A stretch of 64,000 nucleotides of DNA from Alteromonas profundi (GCF_010500865.1 NZ_JAAAWN010000001.1:186001-250000); one strand, 5' to 3'; positions 28,642 to 37,947 are shown, counted from the stretch's first letter. Made by a program: numbers and translations. Notes: a model not told the origin generated them from the sequence alone.

Positions 28642-28956
28642 CTACTTAACAACAAACACTCGATCTTCGATTTTTCTCAGCATTTTATCCCCAATACCCT
28701 TTACTTCGGTAAGTTCTGCAACCTCTACAAATGGCCCTTTCGTATCGCGGTATTCAACGATAGCTTTGGCCTTTGATATACCTACACCTGGCAAACGTTG
28801 TAACTCAGTGACAGTGGCAGTATTTAAGTCAATTTGCGACGCCACAGCGCTGGTGCTATTGCCACTGCTATTTAAAGGCGTGGTGTTAGCTTGAATTGAC
28901 GGCGCCGCTAAAACAAGGGCGGAGAATACCAATAAACTCGTAATTTGCTTTTTCAT
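28642..28956 (-). CDS. Secreted helix-hairpin-helix protein (ComEA-like)
   Basis: A 104-residue exported protein: a signal peptide (KKQITSLLVFSALVLAAPSIQA), a short Ser/Asn-rich linker, then the ComEA-type tandem helix-hairpin-helix. The motifs are IDLNTATVTELQRLPGVGISKAKAIVEYR and LTEVKGIGDKMLRKIEDRV. ComEA proteins bind dsDNA in the periplasm during natural transformation and ratchet it inward. This short form without a membrane anchor is the version common in gammaproteobacteria. No other competence gene is adjacent, so a transformation role here is an inference. Confidence 0.9.
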   Translation of the reverse strand: MKKQITSLLVFSALVLAAPSIQANTTPLNSSGNSTSAVASQIDLNTATVTELQRLPGVGISKAKAIVEYRDTKGPFVEVAELTEVKGIGDKMLRKIEDRVFVVK

Positions 28957-29113
28957 GATCTTTCCTCAATTGATGTGTACGGGTTTGTACGCAACCGATA
29001 TTACTCGGCTTCGGCAACTTGAAAAGACCAGTTTTTGGCCAGTATTTAACGCTGGTTATGCTTCGCAATTTAGCGTGTCTCTTGGGCTTTATCGAAAAAT
29101 TAGGGCATGGGCA

Positions 29114-29143
29114 TAAAAAAAGCGAGCCTTTGCTCGCTTTTTA
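29114..29143 (-). terminator. Terminator of the isocitrate dehydrogenase gene
   Basis: AAAGCGAGC, loop, GCTCGCTTT with TTTTTTTATGC on the minus strand, 20 bp past the stop codon at 29163. Confidence 0.88.
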
Positions 29144-29162
29144 CTTTGTAACCAAAAAGGCC

Positions 29163-30170
29163 TTATAGTCTGTCTAGTAAGGCTTGGGTAAATTCTGTGG
29201 TACCGGCTTCACCGCCAAGATCACGTGTGGTGCGATCGCCTGACTCAATAACATCTTTTAACGCTGCGCGAATTTTTTCTGCTTTATCACTCATGTTCAA
29301 GTATTCAAGCATTTGTGCAGCTGCAAGTACTACCGAGGTGGGGTTAGCAAGGTTTTTACCTGCAATATCTGGCGCTGACCCATGTACAGCCTCAAAAATT
29401 GCACAATCTTCGCCAATGTTTGCACCCGGAGCCATACCTAAACCACCAACAAGTCCAGCGCACAGGTCAGAAAGAATATCACCAAATAGGTTAGTGGTAA
29501 CAATAACGTCGAACTGATGAGGGTTCATTACCAATTGCATACAGGTGTTATCAACAATCATTTCAGTAGATTCGATATCTGGGTAGCGTTCACCCACTTC
29601 ACGAGCAACTTTCAAAAATAGCCCAGATGTTGATTTAAGGATGTTAGCCTTGTGAACAGCGGTCACTTTTTTACGGCCTTCACGACGGGCTAATTCGTAA
29701 GCAAAAGTAACAATTTTCTCGGCCCCATCGCGAGTTACCTTACTCATTGCTTCAGCTTCGTTACCGTCTTCAGACACAACCTGTCCTAGGCCAGAGTACA
29801 TACCTTGCGTGTTTTCACGAACGGTAATGATATCGATATCTTCGTAGCGAGCTTTCGTGCCTTTAAAAGACAATACAGGGCGTAAATTAGCATACAGTTT
29901 AAACTGCTTGCGTAGGCTTACGTTAATTGAAGTAAAACCTTCACCTACTGGTGTAGTTAATGGGCCCTTAAGTGCAACTTTATTTTTCGCGATAAGATCC
30001 AGGGTTTCTTGGGGTAATAGTTCACCGTGCTCTTCTAGTGCAACTAAGCCTGCGTCGGCATAATCATAGGCGAAATCACAACCAACCTTATCTAAAATTT
30101 TAATGGTCGCGTCAATGATATCCGGTCCGATGCCGTCACCGCGAATGACTGTAATACGTTGCTGAGTCAT
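29163..30170 (-). CDS. NAD-type isocitrate dehydrogenase (IMDH/IDH family)
   Basis: A 335-residue beta-decarboxylating dehydrogenase. It shows the N-terminal ITVIRGDGIGPDI, the substrate-binding VRENTQGMYSG (Ser/Arg contacts for isocitrate), the catalytic Lys in VHKANILK, DNTCMQLVMNPHQFDVIVTTNLFGDILSDL with metal Asp residues, and EAVHGSAPDIAGKNLANP near the C-terminus. The short length and lack of NADP-IDH insertions point to the NAD-dependent class. It would catalyse isocitrate to 2-oxoglutarate in the TCA cycle. Homoisocitrate or isopropylmalate dehydrogenase is less likely by motif. Confidence 0.9.
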   Translation of the reverse strand: MTQQRITVIRGDGIGPDIIDATIKILDKVGCDFAYDYADAGLVALEEHGELLPQETLDLIAKNKVALKGPLTTPVGEGFTSINVSLRKQFKLYANLRPVLSFKGTKARYEDIDIITVRENTQGMYSGLGQVVSEDGNEAEAMSKVTRDGAEKIVTFAYELARREGRKKVTAVHKANILKSTSGLFLKVAREVGERYPDIESTEMIVDNTCMQLVMNPHQFDVIVTTNLFGDILSDLCAGLVGGLGMAPGANIGEDCAIFEAVHGSAPDIAGKNLANPTSVVLAAAQMLEYLNMSDKAEKIRAALKDVIESGDRTTRDLGGEAGTTEFTQALLDRL

Positions 30171-30357
30171 GTTGAGGGATCCTCTGCTAATTCTGTTGTC
30201 AAAATCGTTAGGTTTTAAAATTGTCTGGCAGGAAAGTGCGCCAAAGAAGCCTGCTTCTACTTATAATTGTTGTCTAACCCAAGGAAAGTCTCGAAGCAGC
30301 GCCAGAGCCCGCATATTTTATACGATAGCGGGGATAAGTTATAGCCATTCGTAAAGA

Positions 30358-31995
30358 TTAATTTAGTTCACTGAGCATAAAAGGACAAAAAAGATACTCA
30401 TTAAGCCGCTCGGTGAGACGGGAAATATCGTTTGGTTGTAAAGACAGCGTGCGAAGTAATATGCTTTTCGTTTCTTCGTCGTTACCATGTTGTGAGGGTA
30501 GGGGAAAAAGTAACTCTCGTGCTAAGCCAAACGATAACTGCAAAATTGCATGTTCTTTCTTTAGTGACGTTGCCACTTCGTTATGACGCTTCCCAGCTTG
30601 ATGAATAAGTGCGCGCCAGGTAGCACCCTGATGCCAATGGGTGGCCAGCTCTCCAGCCACAGTATGCCAAGGAGTCTTACCTTTTATTTTAAATGTTCGA
30701 TGAACCTGAAAATAGTGCGCATGACTAACAGGTAAATGGGTTGCTACTTTAAGGCCCGGCAAGGTGAAAAGCGGCGCACATAAAAATGTGGTAACTAACG
30801 CAGCAGATTGAGGCGAAAACCGGCTTGATGTTAGGGTGACCAGTTGCGATGAAATCGCGCATGCCAGCATAGTGAATTGCTTACTGATACCTAAAAGCGG
30901 GTAATTATGCTGGGTTAAGCGCTCTATTAGGGCAAACTGTACAAGCATATCGCCTACCCGCTCTAGCCCGTAAGTCAAGATTGCTTGTTTAAGATTAGCG
31001 ACAGGAAGACGAAGGCGATTATCTCTACTTGCGGTGGTTTTTAAAAACGTACTGAAAGTTTCACTGCGTTCAATTTGTTTACAGAGTTTATTAATTTCAA
31101 TATGCGGGTTTTGCAAGCTATCTATAATACGCAATAGGGCTGTAGGTGGTTTTTGTATAGCGTACGTTGCGCTAAAAAAAGGCATGCCACCTTGTACATT
31201 TCTTTCGGTCTTTAATTCATCATACAGTGCTAGATAGCGGGGAAATTCCACGTGTAGTTGTCTGGGTTGCTGTAAAGTATTGGTTGCCACCCATAACGCC
31301 TGATCGCCGTCCTCCATGGCGGCAACATGGATAAGTGCATGGCTTTGCTGTACGTCAATAACCACCGCCGGATAGGCTTTGTAGAAAACCCGTGCACTGG
31401 GCATGATGGCACCGATAAGTTTTAACGGACTATACAAAAGCTTTCTGTCAACTGTAGGTATTAACGGCGCTAAATATCCAAGTAGCTTAGTAATATCGTA
31501 GGTACTACGACAATAGGTAAATACCGCTGCTAATAGGCTAAACCGCTGCAAGGTATTCAATTTAGCATGGCTTACATGGCGTAAACTTTGTTCACTAAAA
31601 AGAACTTTTTGAAGAGATAGCGTTTCCCGCCACAAGGTAAACTTATTGTCGAGCAAATAACGTATGAACGACTTCTTATCGATAGGGAGGGGGTGTTCAC
31701 TATCGGTCAATTTATTGGCAGCGATATGCGCAGCCACTAAATGTTGTAGGAAGTGGTCGTTGAAATGACTAAGTTTAGCGAATATGGTTAAAGTAAAAAG
31801 GTGGCGAGTAAATTCTGAGATGTCGCTTTTTTCATGTTGCAGTAACGCTAGGGGAAGCGCTGGGTGGTTATGCACGAAAGACAGTAACTCTTTGGCCCGG
31901 TCTAAGCAGGCGTTAATCGTTACTTGGGCTGAGCTATCCCTTTCTAATGGGGCATCTAGCGACGCAGATAACGCATAGATTCTATCTACATCCAT
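30358..31995 (-). CDS. HDOD-domain signalling protein
   Basis: A 545-residue soluble protein. The central region (roughly residues 265-460, from MPFFSATYAIQKPPTALLRIIDSLQNPHIEINKLCKQIERSETFSTFLKTTAS onward) matches the alpha-helical HDOD pattern. It includes LKQAILTYGLERVGDMLVQFALIERL, and lacks the HD metal-binding His-Asp pair of active phosphohydrolases. The N-terminal ~200 residues are helical and unassigned. HDOD proteins act as scaffolds or regulators in signalling and motility. No partner domain (GGDEF, EAL or kinase) is fused here. It is 7 bp upstream of the DUF3192 gene in minus-strand coordinates. Confidence 0.72.
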   Translation of the reverse strand: MDVDRIYALSASLDAPLERDSSAQVTINACLDRAKELLSFVHNHPALPLALLQHEKSDISEFTRHLFTLTIFAKLSHFNDHFLQHLVAAHIAANKLTDSEHPLPIDKKSFIRYLLDNKFTLWRETLSLQKVLFSEQSLRHVSHAKLNTLQRFSLLAAVFTYCRSTYDITKLLGYLAPLIPTVDRKLLYSPLKLIGAIMPSARVFYKAYPAVVIDVQQSHALIHVAAMEDGDQALWVATNTLQQPRQLHVEFPRYLALYDELKTERNVQGGMPFFSATYAIQKPPTALLRIIDSLQNPHIEINKLCKQIERSETFSTFLKTTASRDNRLRLPVANLKQAILTYGLERVGDMLVQFALIERLTQHNYPLLGISKQFTMLACAISSQLVTLTSSRFSPQSAALVTTFLCAPLFTLPGLKVATHLPVSHAHYFQVHRTFKIKGKTPWHTVAGELATHWHQGATWRALIHQAGKRHNEVATSLKKEHAILQLSFGLARELLFPLPSQHGNDEETKSILLRTLSLQPNDISRLTERLNEYLFCPFMLSELN

Positions 31996-32002
31996 AAAGT
32001 CG

Positions 32003-32377
32003 CTAACTTTGTTGATAGCTTAAATATGCACCTTCACCCCAAGCAATGAGTTTATCGTTCTCAAACAACAATGGCGTGCATTCATCTTGCGTGGTTAGCC
32101 CATCCGCTCTCACATGCTGGGTTCTAAAAAACATTACTTGAATGGCTGTATTTCCCTGACGTTTAGCTTCGGTTATATCAGGTGAACCAAGTAACGCAAG
32201 AACCTCTTCGCGGGTACTACCTAGCTTTAATTTAGTAATTTGTACACGGTTGTACTCTTCACGATCCTTCCAATCCATATTTTCTGGTTTGTCGGGATAA
32301 AACGCGATGACAATAAATACAAATGCAGCGTAAAGTGCTACGCCTGCGAGGATGAGTCGAATTACCTTGGTGTTCAT
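32003..32377 (-). CDS. DUF3192 membrane-anchored protein
   Basis: A 124-residue protein with one N-terminal membrane helix (VIRLILAGVALYAAFVFIVIAFY). The rest is a small domain with REEYNRVQITKLKLGSTREEVLALLGSPDITEA, VMFFRTQHVRADGLTTQDECTPLLFENDKLIAWGEGAYL. This is the DUF3192/SmpA-like fold pattern; function unknown. A lipoprotein paralogue lies at 37582-37947 and shares the DREYN, TT-x-DECTPL-x-F and WG-x-x-AY blocks. The HDOD gene follows it 7 bp downstream, suggesting co-transcription. Confidence 0.82.
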   Translation of the reverse strand: MNTKVIRLILAGVALYAAFVFIVIAFYPDKPENMDWKDREEYNRVQITKLKLGSTREEVLALLGSPDITEAKRQGNTAIQVMFFRTQHVRADGLTTQDECTPLLFENDKLIAWGEGAYLSYQQS

Positions 32378-32545
32378 AACCGTAACTTCTTATATTGCTG
32401 CTTGATATGCCATAGCGCGGAAACTCCCTACTATACCGAAACGGTATCGAGTACTATCTTAAAACGCTTATATTTCTACAGTGTAACGTAAATTAACGCT
32501 GCACTGTAAGTAGTAAACGTAAGGAAATGCTTCAATATCGTTCTT

Positions 32546-33901
32546 TTATTTCACAACATAACAAGGTTCGTAGGCTGTACCGGGTAACTTCATTCTGTGT
32601 TGAGCCACAAACGACTCGAGTAAGGTGTCAATGCGTTGCATTAAACTTTGTTCGCCAGACAACACAAACGGGCCGCGTTCTTTAATTTGCTTTATACCTT
32701 CGGCTTTCACGTTGCCGGCCACTATCCCCGAAAATGCTTGGCGTAAAACCACCGCAAGCTCTGCTGGGCTTTGGTCGTGGTGAAGTGCTAATTGGGACAT
32801 AGTTTCATGGGTGGGGATAAATGGGTGCTGAAATGCGTCTTCAATTTTTAACGACCAGTTAAAACTAAACGCATCACCCATAGCCACACGAAATTCTCTC
32901 ACTTTTTCCAGCCCAGCGGTCATGACGCGGGCCACATCTTGCGGGTCATCTACGATAATTTGATACTTTTCCTGCGCCTCTTTACCTAACGTAGCACCAA
33001 CGAACGCATCTATGGCTTCAAAATATTGCTCAGAGCCAGCGGGGCCTGTGAGGATGAGAGGGAAGGGTTGCTGGGCATTTTTATCATTCATTAATATGCC
33101 AAGAATGTAGAGCAACTCTTCAGCGGTACCTACGCCGCCTGGGAATATGATGATGCCATGGGATAGGCGCACAAATGCCTCTAACCGTTTTTCAATATCA
33201 GGCATTACAATAAGCTCATTAACAATAGCATTCGGCGGTTCTGCTGCTATGATACTGGGCTCAGAAATTCCTATATAGCGGCCTTCGTGATAGCGCTGTT
33301 TAGCGTGGCCTATAGTTGCGCCCTTCATGGGGCCCTTCATTGCTCCTGGACCACAACCGGTGCAGATATTGATTTTTCTTAGGCCCAGTTGGTAGCCAAC
33401 TTCCTTGGTGTATTTATATTCTGTTTGATTAATTGAATGGCCCCCCCAGCACACGACTGTGTTGAGGTTATCATTTCCCTCTAACGCGTTAGAGTGCCTT
33501 AGCATATCAAACACCATATCGGTGATACTTTCATTATCTGCTGGCGCACTTTGATGTAGAAATGCATATTTGTTGCCCATAAAGAGTAAGTCACGAAGCA
33601 CAGAAAAAATGTGTTCGTGTACGCCTTTAATTAGCTCCCCATCGACAAAGGCAACCTCCGGTGGGTTAATAAGCTCTATCTTAACGCCCCGTTCTCGGCG
33701 CACTAAGCGGATATCGAAATCGTGATAGGGCGCAAACAATACTTCGAAATTATCTTCATCTACGCCGCTATTTAGTACGGCTAAACAGCAATTTTTGAAC
33801 ATCTGAAAAAGCTGGCTATTGGCGGTATCCTGAAGCTGCGAAACTTCAATTTGTGATAATTGACTCATCCAGCCTACGGGGTTTAGTTGCACTTTATTCA
33901 T
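32546..33901 (-). CDS. ppnN: Nucleotide 5'-monophosphate nucleosidase PpnN (YgdH)
   Basis: A 451-residue LOG-family hydrolase that cleaves purine and pyrimidine monophosphates to base plus ribose-5-phosphate; the E. coli enzyme is stimulated by (p)ppGpp. Visible features are the catalytic-domain segments VVCWGGHSINQTEYKYTKEVG, CTGCGPGAMKGPMKGA and the PGG-x-GT-x-x-E signature IIFPGGVGTAEELLYILG. Long N- and C-terminal extensions (first 130 and last 110 residues) match PpnN rather than the short cytokinin LOG proteins. The GGDEF gene is 12 bp upstream, so the two may be co-transcribed. Confidence 0.93.
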   Translation of the reverse strand: MNKVQLNPVGWMSQLSQIEVSQLQDTANSQLFQMFKNCCLAVLNSGVDEDNFEVLFAPYHDFDIRLVRRERGVKIELINPPEVAFVDGELIKGVHEHIFSVLRDLLFMGNKYAFLHQSAPADNESITDMVFDMLRHSNALEGNDNLNTVVCWGGHSINQTEYKYTKEVGYQLGLRKINICTGCGPGAMKGPMKGATIGHAKQRYHEGRYIGISEPSIIAAEPPNAIVNELIVMPDIEKRLEAFVRLSHGIIIFPGGVGTAEELLYILGILMNDKNAQQPFPLILTGPAGSEQYFEAIDAFVGATLGKEAQEKYQIIVDDPQDVARVMTAGLEKVREFRVAMGDAFSFNWSLKIEDAFQHPFIPTHETMSQLALHHDQSPAELAVVLRQAFSGIVAGNVKAEGIKQIKERGPFVLSGEQSLMQRIDTLLESFVAQHRMKLPGTAYEPCYVVK

Positions 33902-33912
33902 ACTGCTACTTC

Positions 33913-35424
33913 CTAATCTGAGACTATTTGATTACGCCCTTCGCGCTTCGCTTTATAAAGAAAGCTATCAGCACGTTCAAATACGGTATCTGGGGTATCG
34001 CCTTGTTTAAATTGCGTGGCGCCAAAAGAGGCGGTGATGGTAACTTTCTCTTGTTTGAACTTAAATGGAAGTTGGGCTAAGGAGCTGCGTATAGTTTCTA
34101 ACCTATCAGTTAGCTGCTTATTGCTAACATCAGGAAGTAATAGCACAAACTCCTCGCCGCCCCAGCGAGCGATAAAGTCGCCAGGAGACAAATGCTGCTT
34201 TAAGTGGCGGCCCACCACTTGTAATGTTCTATCTCCAGCGGCATGACCAAATTTGTCATTTATTCGCTTAAAGTTGTCGATATCCACCACCGCCACAGCG
34301 AGGTTTTGCCCACTTTTTTGCCATTGCTGATAGGCATGGTTGAGTTTTTCGTTATACGCTTGGCGATTAGGCAGCCGAGTGAGCGGATCGGTTTGGTTCT
34401 GTTTAACTTGTTCCGCCAGTCTCTTTTTATAGGTTTGGGTTTGCCGTTGTAATTTAGTAATTTGGGTTTGCATAGAGCTGAGCAATTCCAACAGGTGGGC
34501 GTGCCCTTCGCTATCGTTTTTACTTTGCTGGCTTAGGGTGTTAGCGATATGCTTTACGGAAAACTGGGTGTATTCTTTTAACGATTCAAATGACTCACTA
34601 TGGTGTACCGCCTCTTCGATGTTCTCGATGTGCGACTGTATTTCAGCGCTGCTCGCTTTTCGCTGTTCATACTGGCTGCGGCTATCTTCCACACTAAGTT
34701 GAAGATCACTGCTTACTTTGTCTAGCGATGAATGCAGCCCTTGTATAACCTTTCCGGTTAAACTTGCTTCTGACATCGCATCTTGAACAATCATCCGTAA
34801 TACAACTACGCAGCTTTTTAACAGCCCATCTTCATCCATGCCTTGGCTAAGGCGTGCCTTAATATCTATAAGCTGGGGGTCATCGGAACGCTTTTGCGCA
34901 TAACTTTCAATAAGTTGGTTTAACTCAGCTAAAATTGATTGATATAAAGGGTTAGCTATTTTAGCCGCCTCACGCCCCTCATCCTGAGGGGGCAAAGAGG
35001 GGGTAAGTTTTGCGGCTAAAGCATTTTGATGTAAATCGATGGCGTGTTGAAACAAGCGGTACAGGCTAAATATATCGCCGGTAGGTTGATTCAATGCAAT
35101 AAGTTGCTCAGTGGCTTTTTTCTTCAGCTGTTCATCGTCAAACACCGCCTTTTGTAAGGCTTTTATTGCGCTTTCTAATTTAGCCACTGTGCTGGAGGCA
35201 TACTTATTTAACGTAACTTCTTGGTGCTGAATAGCCCGGTTAAGCTTATTAATACTTACTGTCGCTAAGGTGAAATTAGGCGTACCGGAAAGGTGTCTGC
35301 GTAATACGATAAGCTCCTTATCAATATCGCTGGAGAAGCCTTCGTAAAAAGCAGACAGTCTCACTATAAACTGAGACAGTAAGCTATTTTGTTGTTTGTA
35401 GCTGTTAACTTGTTTTGCGTCCAT
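33913..35424 (-). CDS. Diguanylate cyclase (GGDEF) with helical sensor region
   Basis: A 503-residue protein with no membrane helix. The first ~320 residues are mainly helical with coiled-coil segments (residues ~230-330). They are followed by a C-terminal GGDEF domain: DPLTRLPNRQAYNEKL, VAVVDIDNFKRINDKFGHAAGDRTLQ and the active-site loop FIARWGGEEFVLLLP. GGEEF is competent for making c-di-GMP. The feedback inhibition site RxxD, five residues upstream, reads SPGD, so product inhibition at the I-site is probably lost. It is co-oriented with and 12 bp from ppnN. Confidence 0.88.
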   Translation of the reverse strand: MDAKQVNSYKQQNSLLSQFIVRLSAFYEGFSSDIDKELIVLRRHLSGTPNFTLATVSINKLNRAIQHQEVTLNKYASSTVAKLESAIKALQKAVFDDEQLKKKATEQLIALNQPTGDIFSLYRLFQHAIDLHQNALAAKLTPSLPPQDEGREAAKIANPLYQSILAELNQLIESYAQKRSDDPQLIDIKARLSQGMDEDGLLKSCVVVLRMIVQDAMSEASLTGKVIQGLHSSLDKVSSDLQLSVEDSRSQYEQRKASSAEIQSHIENIEEAVHHSESFESLKEYTQFSVKHIANTLSQQSKNDSEGHAHLLELLSSMQTQITKLQRQTQTYKKRLAEQVKQNQTDPLTRLPNRQAYNEKLNHAYQQWQKSGQNLAVAVVDIDNFKRINDKFGHAAGDRTLQVVGRHLKQHLSPGDFIARWGGEEFVLLLPDVSNKQLTDRLETIRSSLAQLPFKFKQEKVTITASFGATQFKQGDTPDTVFERADSFLYKAKREGRNQIVSD

Positions 35425-35490
35425 AAATGCGTTCTTAGTTCCGCTTAATATTAAGCCTTCTAACCTAACCTTGCGCTAATAAGTAAAGGG

Positions 35491-36351
35491 TTATTGTCGT
35501 GCCTGACGATGATTTGCAAACGGCGCCTCAAAATTAGAACGGAACGGGTTGATATCTAATCCACCTCGACGGGTGTAACGCGCGCACACGGTAAGTTTCT
35601 CTACTTTACAATGCTGCATGATGTCGCAAAAGATACGCTCTACACATTGTTCATGAAATTCATTGTGTTGGCGAAAACTAATTAGGTATTTCAACAGCCC
35701 TTCATGATTAATAGCAGGTCCTTCGTATCGGATAGTGACGCTGGCCCAGTCGGGTTGGCTTGTAATCAAGCAATTCGATTTCAGCAAGTGGGAAACAAGA
35801 TGCTCTTTAACTGGGGTGTCCGATGATGCCGTATTTGTAAGGAATTCAGTAGACGGCGTATATTTGTCTACTTCTATATCAAGCTCATCAAGCAATACAC
35901 CGTCAAACTCTTTAAACTGCAAACTGGCAAATTGGTTTGGGAGAATAAGCGTTACCTTAACCTTGCCCCCCGCGCAGTGTGAAAGATCTTGCTCAAGTAC
36001 TTTCCTTACCTCGTCGGCGCTTGCAAAGGTGCTTTGATTAAAACTATTGAGGTAAAGCTTAAACGACTTTGACTCTATAAGGTTGGGGGACGTAATAGGG
36101 ACATTACATTCTAAAATGGCAACCTGGGGCTTTCCTTTTACCGTCAACCACGATAATTCATAACCTGTCCAGGTATCAGTGCCGGTAAAGGGCAAATCGT
36201 CGGCAGAAAGTGATAGCGTATCTCTGCTTAGGCTTCTCGGTACGCCTTGCAATAATGCAGGGTTATAATGAAACTCGTAATCTACCTGTTTGCCGAGAGA
36301 AAGGTTATCAGGTGCCGAGATAACGATTTTATTACTCACATTTTCAGTCAT
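35491..36351 (-). CDS. queF: NADPH-dependent 7-cyano-7-deazaguanine reductase QueF
   Basis: A 286-residue bimodular (E. coli-type) QueF that reduces preQ0 to preQ1 in queuosine biosynthesis. The N-terminal half contains ECNVPITSPNLIESKSFKLYLNSFNQS and the C-terminal half the catalytic Cys194 in KSNCLITSQPDWASVTI. Later segments are ISFRQHNEFHEQCVERIFCDI with the nicotinamide-site Glu/His and CARYTRRGGLDINPFRSN. Length fits the family (~282). It is divergent from syd across 95 bp. Confidence 0.95.
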   Translation of the reverse strand: MTENVSNKIVISAPDNLSLGKQVDYEFHYNPALLQGVPRSLSRDTLSLSADDLPFTGTDTWTGYELSWLTVKGKPQVAILECNVPITSPNLIESKSFKLYLNSFNQSTFASADEVRKVLEQDLSHCAGGKVKVTLILPNQFASLQFKEFDGVLLDELDIEVDKYTPSTEFLTNTASSDTPVKEHLVSHLLKSNCLITSQPDWASVTIRYEGPAINHEGLLKYLISFRQHNEFHEQCVERIFCDIMQHCKVEKLTVCARYTRRGGLDINPFRSNFEAPFANHRQARQ

Positions 36352-36446
36352 AAAAGCCTTGGAAAAATAAAGTCTGTACTATGCACGTGCTTGACTCACG
36401 CTGCTTTATCTATAGTGTAACGCAAAAATATCAGCGTAACGTAATT

Positions 36447-36992
36447 ATGGATTCAACATTCGATAAACAGCTCGATCAATTTGTCGCCGCCTTCGTTTCT
36501 TATCATCAAGAGGGAGAGCGAAACTTGCTTATTTCTTACGATCCCAAGTGGCCTTCTCCCTGTTATCAAGGGGAAGCAAATAACGATGGGAGCGTTGCCT
36601 GGATGCCTGTACGCCAAGCGTCTCCAGCCACCTTTAGTAATGTAGAAGAGGCACTGGGGATCAGGTTAAATGCCGAATTTTGTGCTTTTTTCTCCCGTTA
36701 TTACAGTGACAACCTTTCTGCGATGGCGCCACAAGGACAATGTGAACTTCTGCAAGTGTTCAATAGTGACGATCTTGTACGATTGCAACAAAACCTTATT
36801 GGTCACCTGTTAATGAAAAAGCGACTTAAACAGGAACCAACCTTATTTTTCGCACTTACTGACGAAGAAGACTATGTACTTAGCGTTTTAAATCGTACCG
36901 GGGAAGTCGTATTAGAGCAGGTAGGCCGCCCTCCCAAGGACGTAGTTGCTGAGAGCCTAGGCGCCTTTATTTCCTCGCTATCTCCACGCTAA
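36447..36992 (+). CDS. syd: SecY-interacting protein Syd
   Basis: A 181-residue soluble protein of the Syd family, which binds the cytoplasmic face of SecY and may proofread translocon assembly. It begins MDSTFDKQLDQFVAAFVSYHQEGERN and contains YDPKWPSPCYQGEANNDGSVAWMPV, EEALGIRLNAEFCAFFSRYYSDNL and PQGQCELLQVFNSDDL. A longer in-frame start at 36381 adds 22 residues that look non-native; ATG 36447 gives the usual family length. It converges on a small coiled-coil gene 21 bp downstream. Confidence 0.92.
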   Translation: MDSTFDKQLDQFVAAFVSYHQEGERNLLISYDPKWPSPCYQGEANNDGSVAWMPVRQASPATFSNVEEALGIRLNAEFCAFFSRYYSDNLSAMAPQGQCELLQVFNSDDLVRLQQNLIGHLLMKKRLKQEPTLFFALTDEEDYVLSVLNRTGEVVLEQVGRPPKDVVAESLGAFISSLSPR

Positions 36993-37013
36993 GAAGTAAT
37001 GTTTGTACGGTGC

Positions 37014-37304
37014 TTACTTTTGGCTATCTAATAGTGAGCGGATTTGTTGTTCTAATCGTTGTACAGTTGCTTCTAACGCATCCACTTTGCGGCTAAGTGA
37101 AGCCAACGAAGGCTCTTTATCTTTTGGTTTAGCTTTGCCTTGGTTCTTTGAAGTGGCATTAAAGTACTTAATTGCGTCTATAGCTTCTGTTACAGACACT
37201 TTAAACGGTGCTTTAGCACGCAGTAAACCGACAGTAGGTGTAACGCCTTCCTCGGCCATATCGCTACATACCTGAGCAAGTTGCTGTGAATTATTGTTCT
37301 GCAT
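37014..37304 (-). CDS. Small protein with helical N-terminus and C-terminal coiled coil
   Basis: 96 residues. The N-terminal half (QQLAQVCSDMAEEGVTPTVGLLRAKAPFKVSVTEAIDAIKYFN) resembles the first helices of KfrA-like DNA-binding domains, where VGLLRAKAPFKVSVTEAI would include a recognition-type turn. A Lys/Pro-rich linker follows, then a heptad-patterned coiled coil (LASLSRKVDALEATVQRLEQQIRSLL). No known name applies with confidence. A DNA-binding oligomer is an inference from shape alone. Confidence 0.6.
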   Translation of the reverse strand: MQNNNSQQLAQVCSDMAEEGVTPTVGLLRAKAPFKVSVTEAIDAIKYFNATSKNQGKAKPKDKEPSLASLSRKVDALEATVQRLEQQIRSLLDSQK

Positions 37305-37581
37305 AATATCCTTTAAGAAGTTAGTTGCGCTGGTGCTAAACCCTACGTAGATGCAGGCAAGCTAAGGCGCTATTTTAAACTGAAGCGAGGCTAAGCGGAT
37401 AGCGTAATTGACTAAAGAATTGTTTATTTCACTATTATCTGATCGCTCAAATTCCTCTGATTATTTAAATGTCAATTAAAACAATGGGTTGAAAAGTTGG
37501 TCTTATTATTGATTGTAAAAGTCTTTTCTACCACTTTATGGTTTTTACAACCTAAAAAAATAACATAAAAAAGGAATCTAT

Positions 37582-37947
37582 ATGAAAGCTATTCTTCTGT
37601 TCGCCTTGGTGGCCTCAACGGTGCTTCTCTCTGGTTGTGTTGTATCGGTTGGCGGAGGAAGTGACAGCCATTATGGCGGTGATTGGGAAGATCGTGAATA
37701 TAACAACCGACAACACATTGCGAACTTAAATAAAGGCGAGTCGTATGAAGGAGTGTTACGAAAAATGGGTGTAGCCGATTTCAACGAACTGTATGAAAAG
37801 CAAGATGGCACATATCGCGTATTATATTATCGCACCCAAAAGACCATGTCAGACGGGATTACCACAAAGGATGAGTGTACGCCTCTTGTATTTAAACAAG
37901 GTGAATTAGCAGGTTGGGGCGATAGTGCGTATCGGATGATTCATTAA
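37582..37947 (+). CDS. DUF3192 lipoprotein
   Basis: 121-residue predicted lipoprotein; signal MKAILLFALVASTVLLSGC with lipobox LLSGC. The mature domain has DWEDREYNNRQHIANLNKGESYEGVLRKMGVADFNE and YRTQKTMSDGITTKDECTPLVFKQGELAGWGDSAYRM. This is the same domain as in the membrane-anchored protein at 32003-32377. AAGGAA precedes the ATG with good spacing. The conserved Cys in DECTPL is shared. The function of DUF3192 is unknown; the fold resembles the SmpA/BamE type, which suggests an envelope role. Confidence 0.85.
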   Translation: MKAILLFALVASTVLLSGCVVSVGGGSDSHYGGDWEDREYNNRQHIANLNKGESYEGVLRKMGVADFNELYEKQDGTYRVLYYRTQKTMSDGITTKDECTPLVFKQGELAGWGDSAYRMIH

